The notes under the pieces: model-generated
Databases searched by the model: none
What the model was told of the DNA's origin: nothing
Seen by the model: the letters and a program-made list of their open reading frames with translations, nothing else
Part shown: positions 34,487 through 42,282 of the stretch, piece by piece
Position numbering within the stretch: position 1 is the stretch's first letter
Layout of the letters: every line of letters starts with the position of its first letter
Made by a program: the position numbers and the translations under genes
From: JBBROS01 sp964246015
GTDB taxonomy: Bacteria; Pseudomonadota; Alphaproteobacteria; Acetobacterales; Acetobacteraceae
Assembly: GCA_964246015.1 (NCBI GenBank)
Contig: CAXTPG010000006.1
Span: forward strand, 15,468 to 79,467
Reading direction: 5' to 3'
Length of the DNA stretch: 64,000 bases

Positions 34487-34996
34487 ATGGCCGGCATCCA
34501 GGGCCGCGAGCGGCTCCAGCCTTCCCTGCTCGATCGCCTCATCGATCACGCCCCCACGCGTCTGAAGGACGGGCCGGAAGCCACCGCCTTCACCCCCGCC
34601 CAACTGCGCCGGGCCGTGCTGCGGGACCTGCAATCCCTGCTCAACACGTCCAACCTCGCGACCATCGAGGACCTGTCCGCCACCCCCCTCGTCGCCAAGT
34701 CGACGCTCAACTACGGCATCCCCGGATTCGCCGGGCTGCTGGAGCACTCGTCGCGCGGCAACTCCCTGGACCGCGACCTGGCCGAGGCGATCAAGATCTA
34801 CGAACCGCGCATCCGCCCGGAAACGCTCAAGGTCCGTGCCCGCGGCACCAGCGAAACCAGCACGATGCCGAGCGTGGTGTTCGAGATCGAGGGCGAGCTC
34901 TGGGCCCAGCCCTTGCCGCAGCAGCTCTTCCTGGAGACGACGATCGAGGTCGAAACCCGCCTCGCCGTCGTCACCGAGTCGAAGGAGCCGCGCTGA
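34487..34996 (+). CDS. tssE: Type VI secretion baseplate protein TssE (gp25-like)
   Basis: A 169-residue lysozyme-like gp25 protein of the baseplate wedge. Visible are RLQPSLLDRLIDHAPTR at the N-terminus, RRAVLRDLQSLLNTSNL, LNYGIPGFAGL and IKIYEPRIRPETLKVRA, followed by a final FLETTIEVETRLAVV strand region. The ATG lies 2 bases after the tagJ stop, and its stop shares a base with the tssF start (TGATG). Confidence 0.94.
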   Translation: MAGIQGRERLQPSLLDRLIDHAPTRLKDGPEATAFTPAQLRRAVLRDLQSLLNTSNLATIEDLSATPLVAKSTLNYGIPGFAGLLEHSSRGNSLDRDLAEAIKIYEPRIRPETLKVRARGTSETSTMPSVVFEIEGELWAQPLPQQLFLETTIEVETRLAVVTESKEPR

Positions 34997-36870
34997 TGGA
35001 CCCGCGGCTGATGCGCCACTACGAGAACGAGCTGGCCTACCTCAAGGACATGGGCGCCGAGTTCGCGCACGAGTTCCCGAAGGTCGCCGGCCGCCTGGAC
35101 CTGGCGAACACCGAGGTCGCGGACCCTTTTGTCGAGCGCCTGCTCGAGGGCTGCGCCTTCCTGACCGCCCGCATCCAGCTCAAGATGGAGTCGGAGTTCC
35201 CGACCTTCACGCAGTCCCTGCTGCACATGGTCTATCCCCACTACGCGTCCCCCACCCCATCCATGGCGATCGTCACGGTGACACCCTCCGCCGAGCTGCG
35301 GGCCATGCCCGCGGGCGTCGCCCTGCCCGCGGGCACCGAGCTGCGAAGCCTGCTGGGCACCGAGGACCAGACGAACTGCGTCTTCCGCACCGCCCACCCG
35401 GTCCATCTGCTGCCGATCCAGCTTGTCGAGGCGGAGTACCTCGTCACCAGCGGCGCCGTCGCCTCCCTGGCCCTGCCCGACAGCATGGGCGCCAAGTCCG
35501 CCATTCGCCTGCGCCTTCGCAGCGAGGGCAACCTGCCCTTCACCAAGATCGCGCTCGACCGGCTCACCTTCTATCTCGGCGGCCCCGAACTCGCGCGGAT
35601 GCGGCTGTACGAGCTGCTTTCGGCCCATGTCACCGGCATCGTCGCCCGCCCCACCGAACGCCCCGTCCCCTGGCACGAGCGCATCCGCCCCGCCTCCCTG
35701 GAACCCACGGGATTCGAGCGCGAGGAGGCCATGCTCCCCGCCTTGCCCGAGACCTTCGACGGCTACCGCCTGCTGCAGGAGTATTACGGCCTGGCGGAGC
35801 GCTTCCACTTCTTCACCCTCCGCGACCTCGACCGCGCCGCGATCCGCTGCACAGGCAGCGAGCTGGAGCTGATCATCCTGCTCGACCGCAGCGAACCGAC
35901 CCTCGTCTCGCTCGACCCCTCGCACCTGCTGCTGAACTGCACGCCCGCCATCAACCTGTTTCCCAAGCGCAGCGACCGCGTGAACCTCGAGGCGAACAAG
36001 GCCGAGCACCTGGTCGTCCCCGACCGCATGCGCCCGCTGGACTTCGAGGTGTTCGCCATCAGGTCCATGGAGGGCTTCCCGGCCGATGGCGGCCCGACCC
36101 AGCCCTTCTTTCCCTTCTATGCCGCCAACGACCTCAGCCGGAACCCGGGCCACCGCAGCTACTACATGCCCCGCCGCCAGCCGCATCTGCTCTCGTCCCG
36201 CGCCAGGCAGCGCGGGCCGCGATCGAGTTACCTGGGCCACGACGTCTTCGTCTCGCTGGTCGACGCGGACCACGCCCCGGTGTCGGAGGGCCTGCGCCAG
36301 CTCGGCCTCGACCTGCTGTGCACCAACCGGGACCTGCCGCAGTCGATGCCGGTCGGCAAGCAGCACACGGATTTCACCGTGGCCGTCAACGCGCCGGTCG
36401 ACAGCATCCGCTGCCTGGTGGGCCCCACCATGCCGCGCCCCAGCCGCGGCGACGGGGAGCTGGCGTGGCGCTTCATCTCGCACCTGGGCCTCAACTATCT
36501 CAGCCTCACGGACACCGACGCCGTCCAGGGCGCGGCGGCGCTGCGGGAGCTGCTGCGCCTGTATGTGCCCCCCAACAACGTCCGCGCGGCCCGGCAGCTC
36601 GAGGGCCTGATGTCCGTGGAGGCCGCCCCGATCGTGCGCCGCATCCCGGGCGCCGGCCCGGTCTGCGCCGGCCGGGGCCTGCAGGTCCGCCTGTCGATCG
36701 ACGACACGCCGTTCGGCGGCGCCGGCGGCATCGTGCTGGCGGCCGTGCTGGACCGGTTCTTCGCCAAGTACGTGTCGATCAACGCGTTCACCGAGACGGT
36801 GATGACCAGCCCGGACCGCGGCCAGGTGATGCGCTGGCCGCTGCGGCTGGGCCGCCGGGCCGTGGTGTGA
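34996..36870 (+). CDS. tssF: Type VI secretion baseplate protein TssF
   Basis: A 624-residue baseplate wedge protein. It starts with the canonical MDPRLMRHYENELAYLKDMG and FAHEFPKVAGRL. Further matches are DPFVERLLEGCAFLTARIQ, FTQSLLHMVYPHYASPTPSM and NCTPAINLFPKRSDRVNL, and it closes with GQVMRWPLRLGRRAV. Together with TssE, TssG and TssK it forms the wedge; TssK is not encoded here. Confidence 0.97.
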   Translation: MDPRLMRHYENELAYLKDMGAEFAHEFPKVAGRLDLANTEVADPFVERLLEGCAFLTARIQLKMESEFPTFTQSLLHMVYPHYASPTPSMAIVTVTPSAELRAMPAGVALPAGTELRSLLGTEDQTNCVFRTAHPVHLLPIQLVEAEYLVTSGAVASLALPDSMGAKSAIRLRLRSEGNLPFTKIALDRLTFYLGGPELARMRLYELLSAHVTGIVARPTERPVPWHERIRPASLEPTGFEREEAMLPALPETFDGYRLLQEYYGLAERFHFFTLRDLDRAAIRCTGSELELIILLDRSEPTLVSLDPSHLLLNCTPAINLFPKRSDRVNLEANKAEHLVVPDRMRPLDFEVFAIRSMEGFPADGGPTQPFFPFYAANDLSRNPGHRSYYMPRRQPHLLSSRARQRGPRSSYLGHDVFVSLVDADHAPVSEGLRQLGLDLLCTNRDLPQSMPVGKQHTDFTVAVNAPVDSIRCLVGPTMPRPSRGDGELAWRFISHLGLNYLSLTDTDAVQGAAALRELLRLYVPPNNVRAARQLEGLMSVEAAPIVRRIPGAGPVCAGRGLQVRLSIDDTPFGGAGGIVLAAVLDRFFAKYVSINAFTETVMTSPDRGQVMRWPLRLGRRAVV

Positions 36871-36873
36871 GCG

Positions 36874-37983
36874 ATGTCGCTCGCACTCGCTGAACCGCCG
36901 CCCGAGGGCGCGCCCAAACCCCTCGCGTCCAACCTGCCCGACCGCGTCCGCACGGCGCCCTACGCCCAGGGCTTCCACGCCCTGCTGCGCGAGTTCGAGG
37001 CGCTCAACCCCGGTCGGCCCCGCCTCGGCCGCAGCCTCCGTCCCTCCCAGGACGCCATCCGCCTCGGCCAGGAACCCGGCGTCACCCATGCGCCCGCCTC
37101 CATCGCCGACTTCGAACCGGGGCGGGACGGACGACCCGATCGCCTCATCGTCCACCTGTTCGGCCTCTTCGGCCCCGATGGCCCCCTGCCGCTCCACATC
37201 ACCGAGCAGGCCCGCGACCGCCAGCGCAACCACGGCGACGCCACGCTCCGGCGCTTCATCGACATCTTCCACCACCGTCTGATCTCACTGTTCCACCGCG
37301 CCTGGACGGACGTCCGCCCGACCGCGAGCTTCGACCGGCCGGACCAGGACCGCTTCGGCGACTGGGTCGCATCGCTCATCGGCCTCGGGACGCCCGGGTT
37401 GCGGGACCGCGACGCGATGCCGGACCTGACGAAGCTGCACTTCGCCGGGCTGCTGGGCGGACAGACCCGGCATGCGGAAGGCCTGGGCGCCATCCTGTCG
37501 GCCTTCTTCGACATGCCCGTCGATGTCGAAAGCTTCGTCGGCGGCTGGCTGCGCCTGCCGCCCGAGGACCGCACCCGCCTGGCCGACGGCCCGCGCACGG
37601 CCACGCTCGGCGTCACCGCCGTGCTGGGCGCCGCGGTCTGGAGCCGGCAGCACAAGTTCCGCCTGGTGTTCGGGCCGCTGACGCTGCAGGAGTACGAGCG
37701 GCTGCTGCCCGGCGGCCTCAGCTTCCACCGCCTGGTTCCCATCGTCCGCAACTGGGCGGGCGACGCGCTCGCCTGGGACGTCAACATGGTCCTGAAACGG
37801 GACGAGGTGCCGGCCATCCGCCTGGGCCAGCAGGGGCGGCTGGGCTGGACGACCTGGTTGATGCCCCGCCCCGCCGCCCACGACGCCGCCGACCTGTTCC
37901 TGGAAGCCGGCGCCGACAGCCACGCCCGCCGCGCACATGCACGATCGACCCACCCCGCAGCAGCCGAGGAAGCCGTTCCATGA
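36874..37983 (+). CDS. tssG: Type VI secretion baseplate protein TssG
   Basis: A 369-residue partner of TssF. Family segments are APYAQGFHALLREFEALNP, RLGRSLRPSQDAIRLGQEP, LFGLFGPDGPLPLHITEQAR, HRLISLFHRAWTDVRPTAS and ILSAFFDMPVDVESFVGGWL. The tail (HARRAHARSTHPAAAEEAVP) looks unstructured. The stop overlaps the tssH start (ATGA). Confidence 0.95.
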   Translation: MSLALAEPPPEGAPKPLASNLPDRVRTAPYAQGFHALLREFEALNPGRPRLGRSLRPSQDAIRLGQEPGVTHAPASIADFEPGRDGRPDRLIVHLFGLFGPDGPLPLHITEQARDRQRNHGDATLRRFIDIFHHRLISLFHRAWTDVRPTASFDRPDQDRFGDWVASLIGLGTPGLRDRDAMPDLTKLHFAGLLGGQTRHAEGLGAILSAFFDMPVDVESFVGGWLRLPPEDRTRLADGPRTATLGVTAVLGAAVWSRQHKFRLVFGPLTLQEYERLLPGGLSFHRLVPIVRNWAGDALAWDVNMVLKRDEVPAIRLGQQGRLGWTTWLMPRPAAHDAADLFLEAGADSHARRAHARSTHPAAAEEAVP

Positions 37984-40646
37984 CCGAGATCAGCCGGGCC
38001 GCCCTGTTCGGGAAGCTGAACCCCCTCGCCTACCGCGCCATCGAGGGCGCGACCGTCTTCTGCAAGCTGCGCGGCAACCCGTATGTCGAGCTGGTGCACT
38101 GGCTGCACCAGGTCCTGCAAACCCCCGACAGCGACCTGCACCGCATCGTCAAGCACTTCGATATCGAGCCGTCGCGCCTGGCCACCGACCTTACCGCCGC
38201 CCTCGACAAGCTCCCCCGCGGCGCCACGTCGATCTCGGACTTCAGCCCGCTGATCGAGGAATCGATCGAGCGCGCCTGGGTCTTCGCCACCCTGATGTTC
38301 AACGTGAACCAGGTGCGGACCGGCCACCTGCTGCTGGCGATCCTGCGGACGACGTCGCTGCGGAACGCGATGATGGCGATCAGCCGGCAATGGGAGAAGG
38401 TGAGGCCCGACGACCTGAGCGAGGCGATCCCGACCGTCCTGAAGGACAGCCCCGAGGCGGCGCAGGGCGCGACCGACGGCGCCGCGATCCCCGGCGAAAC
38501 CAGCGGCGCGATGGCCCCCGCCCAGATGGGCAAGCAGGAGGCGCTGGCGAAGTTCGCCGTCGACCTGACGGAGCGCGCCCGCGAGGGCAAGATCGACCCC
38601 GTCACCGGCCGCGACGGCGAGATCCGCCAGGTCATCGACGTGCTGATGCGCCGCCGCCAGAACAACCCGATCCTGACCGGCGAGGCCGGCGTCGGCAAGA
38701 CCGCCGTCGTCGAGGGCTTCGCGCTCCGCATCGCCCAGGGCGACGTGCCCCCGCCGCTGGTCGGCGTCTCCCTCCGCGTGCTCGACGTCGGCTTGCTGCA
38801 GGCCGGCGCCAGCATGAAGGGCGAGTTCGAGAACCGTCTGCGCCAGGTGATCGAGGAGGTGCAGTCCTCCCCCACCCCCATCATCCTGTTCATCGACGAG
38901 GCCCATACGCTGATCGGCGCCGGCGGCGCCGCCGGCACGGGCGATGCGGCGAACCTGCTGAAACCCGCCCTGGCCCGCGGCACGCTCCGCACCATCGCCG
39001 CGACCACCTTCGCCGAATACAAGAAATACTTCGAAAAGGACCCGGCCCTCACCCGCCGCTTCCAGGTCGTCCAGGTCGACGAGCCCGACGAGGAGAAGGC
39101 CATCGGCATGATGCGCGGCATCGCCGGGGCGCTGGAAAAGCACCACAAGGTCCTGCTGCTGGACGAGGCGATCGAGGCCTCCGTCCGCCTGTCCCACCGG
39201 TACATCCCGGCCCGCCAGCTTCCCGACAAGTCCGTGAGCCTGCTGGACACCGCCGCCGCCCGCGTCGCCATCAGCCAGCACGCGGTGCCGGCGGCGGTCG
39301 AGGACACGCGCCGCCGGATCAGCCTGCTGGAGACGGAGCAGGGCATCATCGGCCGGGAGGCGGCGGTGGGCATCGACGTCGGCGAACGCCTGACGAAGGT
39401 CGAGGCGGGGCTGGAGGCCAACCGCACCGAACTGGCCGGGCTGGAGGCGCGCTGGGAGACGGAGAAGGGCCTGGTCGAGAAGTTGCTGGCCCTCCGCGCG
39501 TCGCTGCGGGAGGCCGGGCAGCCGATCGACCCGCCGCCCACGGACGCACCGCCCGACCGCGCGGCGCAACTCGCCGAGCTGAAACTGGTGCAGGCGGAGC
39601 TGGCGGCGCACCAGGGCGAGAACCCGCTGATTCTGCCCAGCGTCGACGAGCAGGCGGTCGCCGCCGTGGTCGGCGACTGGACCGGCATCCCCGTGGGCCG
39701 CATGGTCCGCAACGAGGCGGAGGCGGTGCTGAACCTCGCCAGCACCCTCGGCAAGCGGGTCGTGGGCCAGGACCATGGGCTGGAGATGATCGCCCGCCGC
39801 GTCCAGACGTCGCGCGCCGGGCTCGACAACCCGGTCAAGCCGGTCGGCGTGTTCATGCTGTGCGGCCCCAGCGGCGTGGGCAAGACGGAGACGGCCCTGA
39901 CGATCGCCGAGGCGCTGTACGGCGGCGAGCAGAACCTCATCACCATCAACATGAGCGAGTTCCAGGAGGCGCACACCGTCAGCACCCTGAAAGGCGCCCC
40001 CCCCGGCTATGTCGGCTATGGCGAGGGCGGCGTGCTGACCGAGGCCGTCCGCCGCAAGCCGTACTCCGTCGTGCTGCTGGACGAGATCGAGAAGGCGCAC
40101 CCGGACGTCCACGAGATCTTCTTCCAGGTCTTCGACAAGGGGATCATGGAGGACGGCGAGGGCCGCTCCATCGATTTCCGCAACACGTTGATCATCCTGA
40201 CGTCCAACGTCGGCACGGACCTCGTCATGGGCATGTGCCGCGACCCGGAACTGATCCCCGAGACCGAGGAGATCGCGAAGGCGCTGCGCGAACCGCTGCA
40301 GAAGGTCTTCCCCCCGGCGCTGCTGGGCCGCCTGATCGTGATCCCCTACCTGCCGCTGTCGGACCAAGTCATGCGCGGCATCATCCGCCTGCAGCTCGGC
40401 CGGATCGCGTCGCGGATTCAGGCGAACCGCGGCATTCCGTTCACATGGGACGATTCCGTCGTCGACCTGATCGCGGGCCGCTGCACGGAGCCGGAGAGCG
40501 GCGGCCGCATGATCGACGCCATCCTCACGAACTCGATGCTGCCGGACATCAGCGCGGCCTTCCTGAACCGCATGCTGGCGGGCACCCCGGCGGAGCGTGT
40601 GCATGTGGGCACGGACGCGACCGGCTTCACCTACGCCTTCGACTGA
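37980..40646 (+). CDS. tssH: Type VI secretion ATPase TssH (ClpV)
   Basis: AAA+ disaggregase of 888 residues that recycles contracted sheath. The Clp-N domain has GNPYVELVHWLHQVLQTPDS. The first AAA module has Walker A GEAGVGKT (about 234-241) and Walker B IILFIDEAHTLIGAGG. The coiled-coil middle domain runs roughly 400-540. The second module has GPSGVGKTETALTIAEALYG (about 628) and VVLLDEIEKAHPDV. The ClpV type is indicated by the T6SS context and the N-domain. It is the last gene of the operon, and a hairpin follows 71 bases after the stop. Confidence 0.97.
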   Translation: MTEISRAALFGKLNPLAYRAIEGATVFCKLRGNPYVELVHWLHQVLQTPDSDLHRIVKHFDIEPSRLATDLTAALDKLPRGATSISDFSPLIEESIERAWVFATLMFNVNQVRTGHLLLAILRTTSLRNAMMAISRQWEKVRPDDLSEAIPTVLKDSPEAAQGATDGAAIPGETSGAMAPAQMGKQEALAKFAVDLTERAREGKIDPVTGRDGEIRQVIDVLMRRRQNNPILTGEAGVGKTAVVEGFALRIAQGDVPPPLVGVSLRVLDVGLLQAGASMKGEFENRLRQVIEEVQSSPTPIILFIDEAHTLIGAGGAAGTGDAANLLKPALARGTLRTIAATTFAEYKKYFEKDPALTRRFQVVQVDEPDEEKAIGMMRGIAGALEKHHKVLLLDEAIEASVRLSHRYIPARQLPDKSVSLLDTAAARVAISQHAVPAAVEDTRRRISLLETEQGIIGREAAVGIDVGERLTKVEAGLEANRTELAGLEARWETEKGLVEKLLALRASLREAGQPIDPPPTDAPPDRAAQLAELKLVQAELAAHQGENPLILPSVDEQAVAAVVGDWTGIPVGRMVRNEAEAVLNLASTLGKRVVGQDHGLEMIARRVQTSRAGLDNPVKPVGVFMLCGPSGVGKTETALTIAEALYGGEQNLITINMSEFQEAHTVSTLKGAPPGYVGYGEGGVLTEAVRRKPYSVVLLDEIEKAHPDVHEIFFQVFDKGIMEDGEGRSIDFRNTLIILTSNVGTDLVMGMCRDPELIPETEEIAKALREPLQKVFPPALLGRLIVIPYLPLSDQVMRGIIRLQLGRIASRIQANRGIPFTWDDSVVDLIAGRCTEPESGGRMIDAILTNSMLPDISAAFLNRMLAGTPAERVHVGTDATGFTYAFD

Positions 40647-40717
40647 CGACTCCTCATCGGACGCGAATAGGCTGCCGATCGCGCGTCCGACGCTGCTGAC
40701 GAGTGATTGCGCTGCGG

Positions 40718-40741
40718 CCGCTGCCACCGCCGTGGCAGCGG
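40718..40741. terminator. Hairpin between convergent tssH and the repeat-protein gene
   Basis: Perfect 10-bp inverted repeat CCGCTGCCAC / GTGGCAGCGG with a 4-base loop, in the 129-base gap between two convergent stops. There is no T tract. Its position suits a shared terminator. Confidence 0.55.
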
Positions 40742-40767
40742 TGGCAGTGGGGGCAGCGGTGGCAGCG
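40732..40767 (+). repeat. Four tandem 9-bp G-rich repeats
   Basis: Consecutive units GTGGCAGCG, GTGGCAGTG, GGGGCAGCG and GTGGCAGCG. The first unit is also the right arm of the adjacent hairpin, so the repeat probably grew from it. Confidence 0.7.
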
Positions 40768-40775
40768 GGGGCGCC

Positions 40776-42269
40776 CTACCCGCCCGCCGGCTCGTCGCTG
40801 CCCCCAAAGAAGTTCGACACCGCATCGACGGCCGAACCGGCCGCGTCCGACACGGCGCCGGCCGCATCGCCCACCGCGCCACCCACGGCCGAAGCCGTGT
40901 CCGACACGGTGTCCGCGACGGTTTCGGCAGTCTCCGCAACAGTCGTGGCGACGGTCGTCGCGGTGTCCGCCACGGTGTCGGCCACCTGGGTCGCGGTGTC
41001 CGCCACGGTGGTGGCGACGCTGGTCGCGGTGTCCGCCACGGCGTCCGCGGCCTGGCTCGCGCCATCCGCGACGGCCTCGGCCGTGTCCTCGACCGTCTGT
41101 ACCGCGCTGTCGGCGGCCGCGCCCGCTTCGTCCCACGCCCGTTGCGCCACGTCCCGCGCACGGTCCAGCGCCTGGTCGGCGGCCTGCTGCGCCCGCTCGA
41201 CCGCGGCGCCGCCCTCGTCCCAGGCCTGCTGACCCATGTCGCGCGCCCGCTCGGCGACGGCCTCGGCGGCTTGCCGGGCCTGGTCGGCGGCCTGGCTGGC
41301 GGCGTCGTAGGCGGCTTCGCCCACCCGCCGGGCGCCCTCTGCGGTCTGCTCCGCGGCGCCCCGGGCGGCGTCGATCGCCCGGCCCCCCGCGTCCCATGCC
41401 GCCCCGGCGACGATGCGGGCGCCGTCCGCGGTCTGCCGGGCCGCAGCCTCGGCCGCGTCGATGGCCTGTCCGCCCGCATCCCACGCCGCCCCGGCGACGA
41501 TGCGGGCACCCTCCGCGGTCTGCCGCGCAGCGGCCTCGGCCGCGTCCACGGCGCGGCCCGCAACGTCGACGCCGGTATCGACGGCCCGGCCCGCGATATC
41601 CACGCCGGTGTCGACGGCGCGCCCGGCGATATCGACCCCGCGATCGACTGCCCGGCCCGCGATGTCCACACCGGTATCGACCGCCCGGCCGGCGATGTCG
41701 ACGCCTGTGTCGACCGCGCGGCCCGCGATATCGACGCCCGTGTCGACCGCGCGGCCGGCGATGTCCACGCCGCGATCCACGGCCCGGCCCGCGATGTCGA
41801 CGCCTGTGTCGACCGCGCGGCCGGCGATGTCCACGCCGCGATCCACGGCCCGGCCCGCGATCTCCGACCCGCGATCGACAGCCCGGCCCGCGATCTCCTG
41901 CACGCGGTCAACCGCGCCGCCGATCGCCTTGCCGAGCCGGTCCGTCACCTCGTCCGACGCCCGCAACGGGCCGGCCGCCACACCGGCCGCGGCCGCGGCG
42001 GCCCCCACCTTCGCCGCCGCCTTTCCGACCGCGCCGCCCACGCGGCCGCCGTGGGCGGGGGTCGGCGCCGCCGGGGCCGGGGTCGGCGCCGCCGGGGCGG
42101 GGGTGGCGCGAACGCCGCCCCCGCTCCGCTGCGCCGTCTGCCCCCCGGCCTGTCCGCCACCGTGCCCGTTCGTCGTCGGCGCCGTGGCGCCCTTCGTCCC
42201 GCCCGATGCCGGCCCGGGCATGGACAGCACACCTTGCAGCCAAGCCCTCTGTTCGACCGACATCGGCAC
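40776..42269 (-). CDS. Hendecad-repeat amphipathic helical protein next to the T6SS
   Basis: A 497-residue protein of very low complexity. Residues 1-118 are a Pro/Ala/Gly-rich lead with the motif SVEQRAWLQGVL. Residues 119-239 are 11 copies of an 11-residue unit of the type AVDTGVDIAGR or AVDRGVDIAGR. Residues 240-413 are 6 degenerate 29-residue units (first two of the type IDAAEAAARQ...IVAGAAWDAGG). Residues 414-490 are 7 more 11-residue units (TATQVADTVAD type). The tail is SDEPAGG. The 29-mer equals 11+11+7. Such periods give long amphipathic helices as in LEA proteins, perilipins and synuclein, so membrane binding or protein/membrane protection is plausible. It has no signal peptide. It follows the acidic partner gene by 13 bases, and the location suggests T6SS export or assembly. 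I do not recognise a named family. Confidence 0.75.
   Translation of the reverse strand: MPMSVEQRAWLQGVLSMPGPASGGTKGATAPTTNGHGGGQAGGQTAQRSGGGVRATPAPAAPTPAPAAPTPAHGGRVGGAVGKAAAKVGAAAAAAGVAAGPLRASDEVTDRLGKAIGGAVDRVQEIAGRAVDRGSEIAGRAVDRGVDIAGRAVDTGVDIAGRAVDRGVDIAGRAVDTGVDIAGRAVDTGVDIAGRAVDTGVDIAGRAVDRGVDIAGRAVDTGVDIAGRAVDTGVDVAGRAVDAAEAAARQTAEGARIVAGAAWDAGGQAIDAAEAAARQTADGARIVAGAAWDAGGRAIDAARGAAEQTAEGARRVGEAAYDAASQAADQARQAAEAVAERARDMGQQAWDEGGAAVERAQQAADQALDRARDVAQRAWDEAGAAADSAVQTVEDTAEAVADGASQAADAVADTATSVATTVADTATQVADTVADTATTVATTVAETAETVADTVSDTASAVGGAVGDAAGAVSDAAGSAVDAVSNFFGGSDEPAGG
40800..41030 (-). repeat. Seven degenerate 33-bp coding repeats
   Basis: Encodes residues 414-490 as seven 11-residue units rich in Thr, Val, Ala and Asp. 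The last unit ends in the hydrophobic SNFFGG, which could be a tip that inserts or docks. Confidence 0.85.
41031..41552 (-). repeat. Six degenerate 87-bp coding repeats
   Basis: Encodes six 29-residue units, residues 240-413. The first two differ at only a few residues; the others have diverged but keep Ala and charged positions and a Trp or Tyr near position 24 in units 1-5. Confidence 0.85.
41553..41915 (-). repeat. Eleven tandem 33-bp coding repeats
   Basis: Encodes residues 119-239 of the repeat protein. The units are nearly identical at DNA level, with two alternating variants (GVD preceded by Arg or Thr), and the first two units are the most divergent. Such arrays can change copy number by recombination or slippage. 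Confidence 0.95.
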
Positions 42270-42282
42270 GGTTGGGTCCTCC

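Noticed and set aside
25000..40700. Prophage or phage tail cluster
   Set aside because: Sheath, tube and baseplate genes are the T6SS versions (TssM, TssH, TssL present), and no capsid, terminase, integrase or lysis genes are seen.
36960..40727. A 1255-codon minus-strand open frame antisense to tssG and tssH
   Set aside because: It has no recognisable domain and lies fully opposite two conserved T6SS genes. Stop-poor antisense frames are expected at this GC content.
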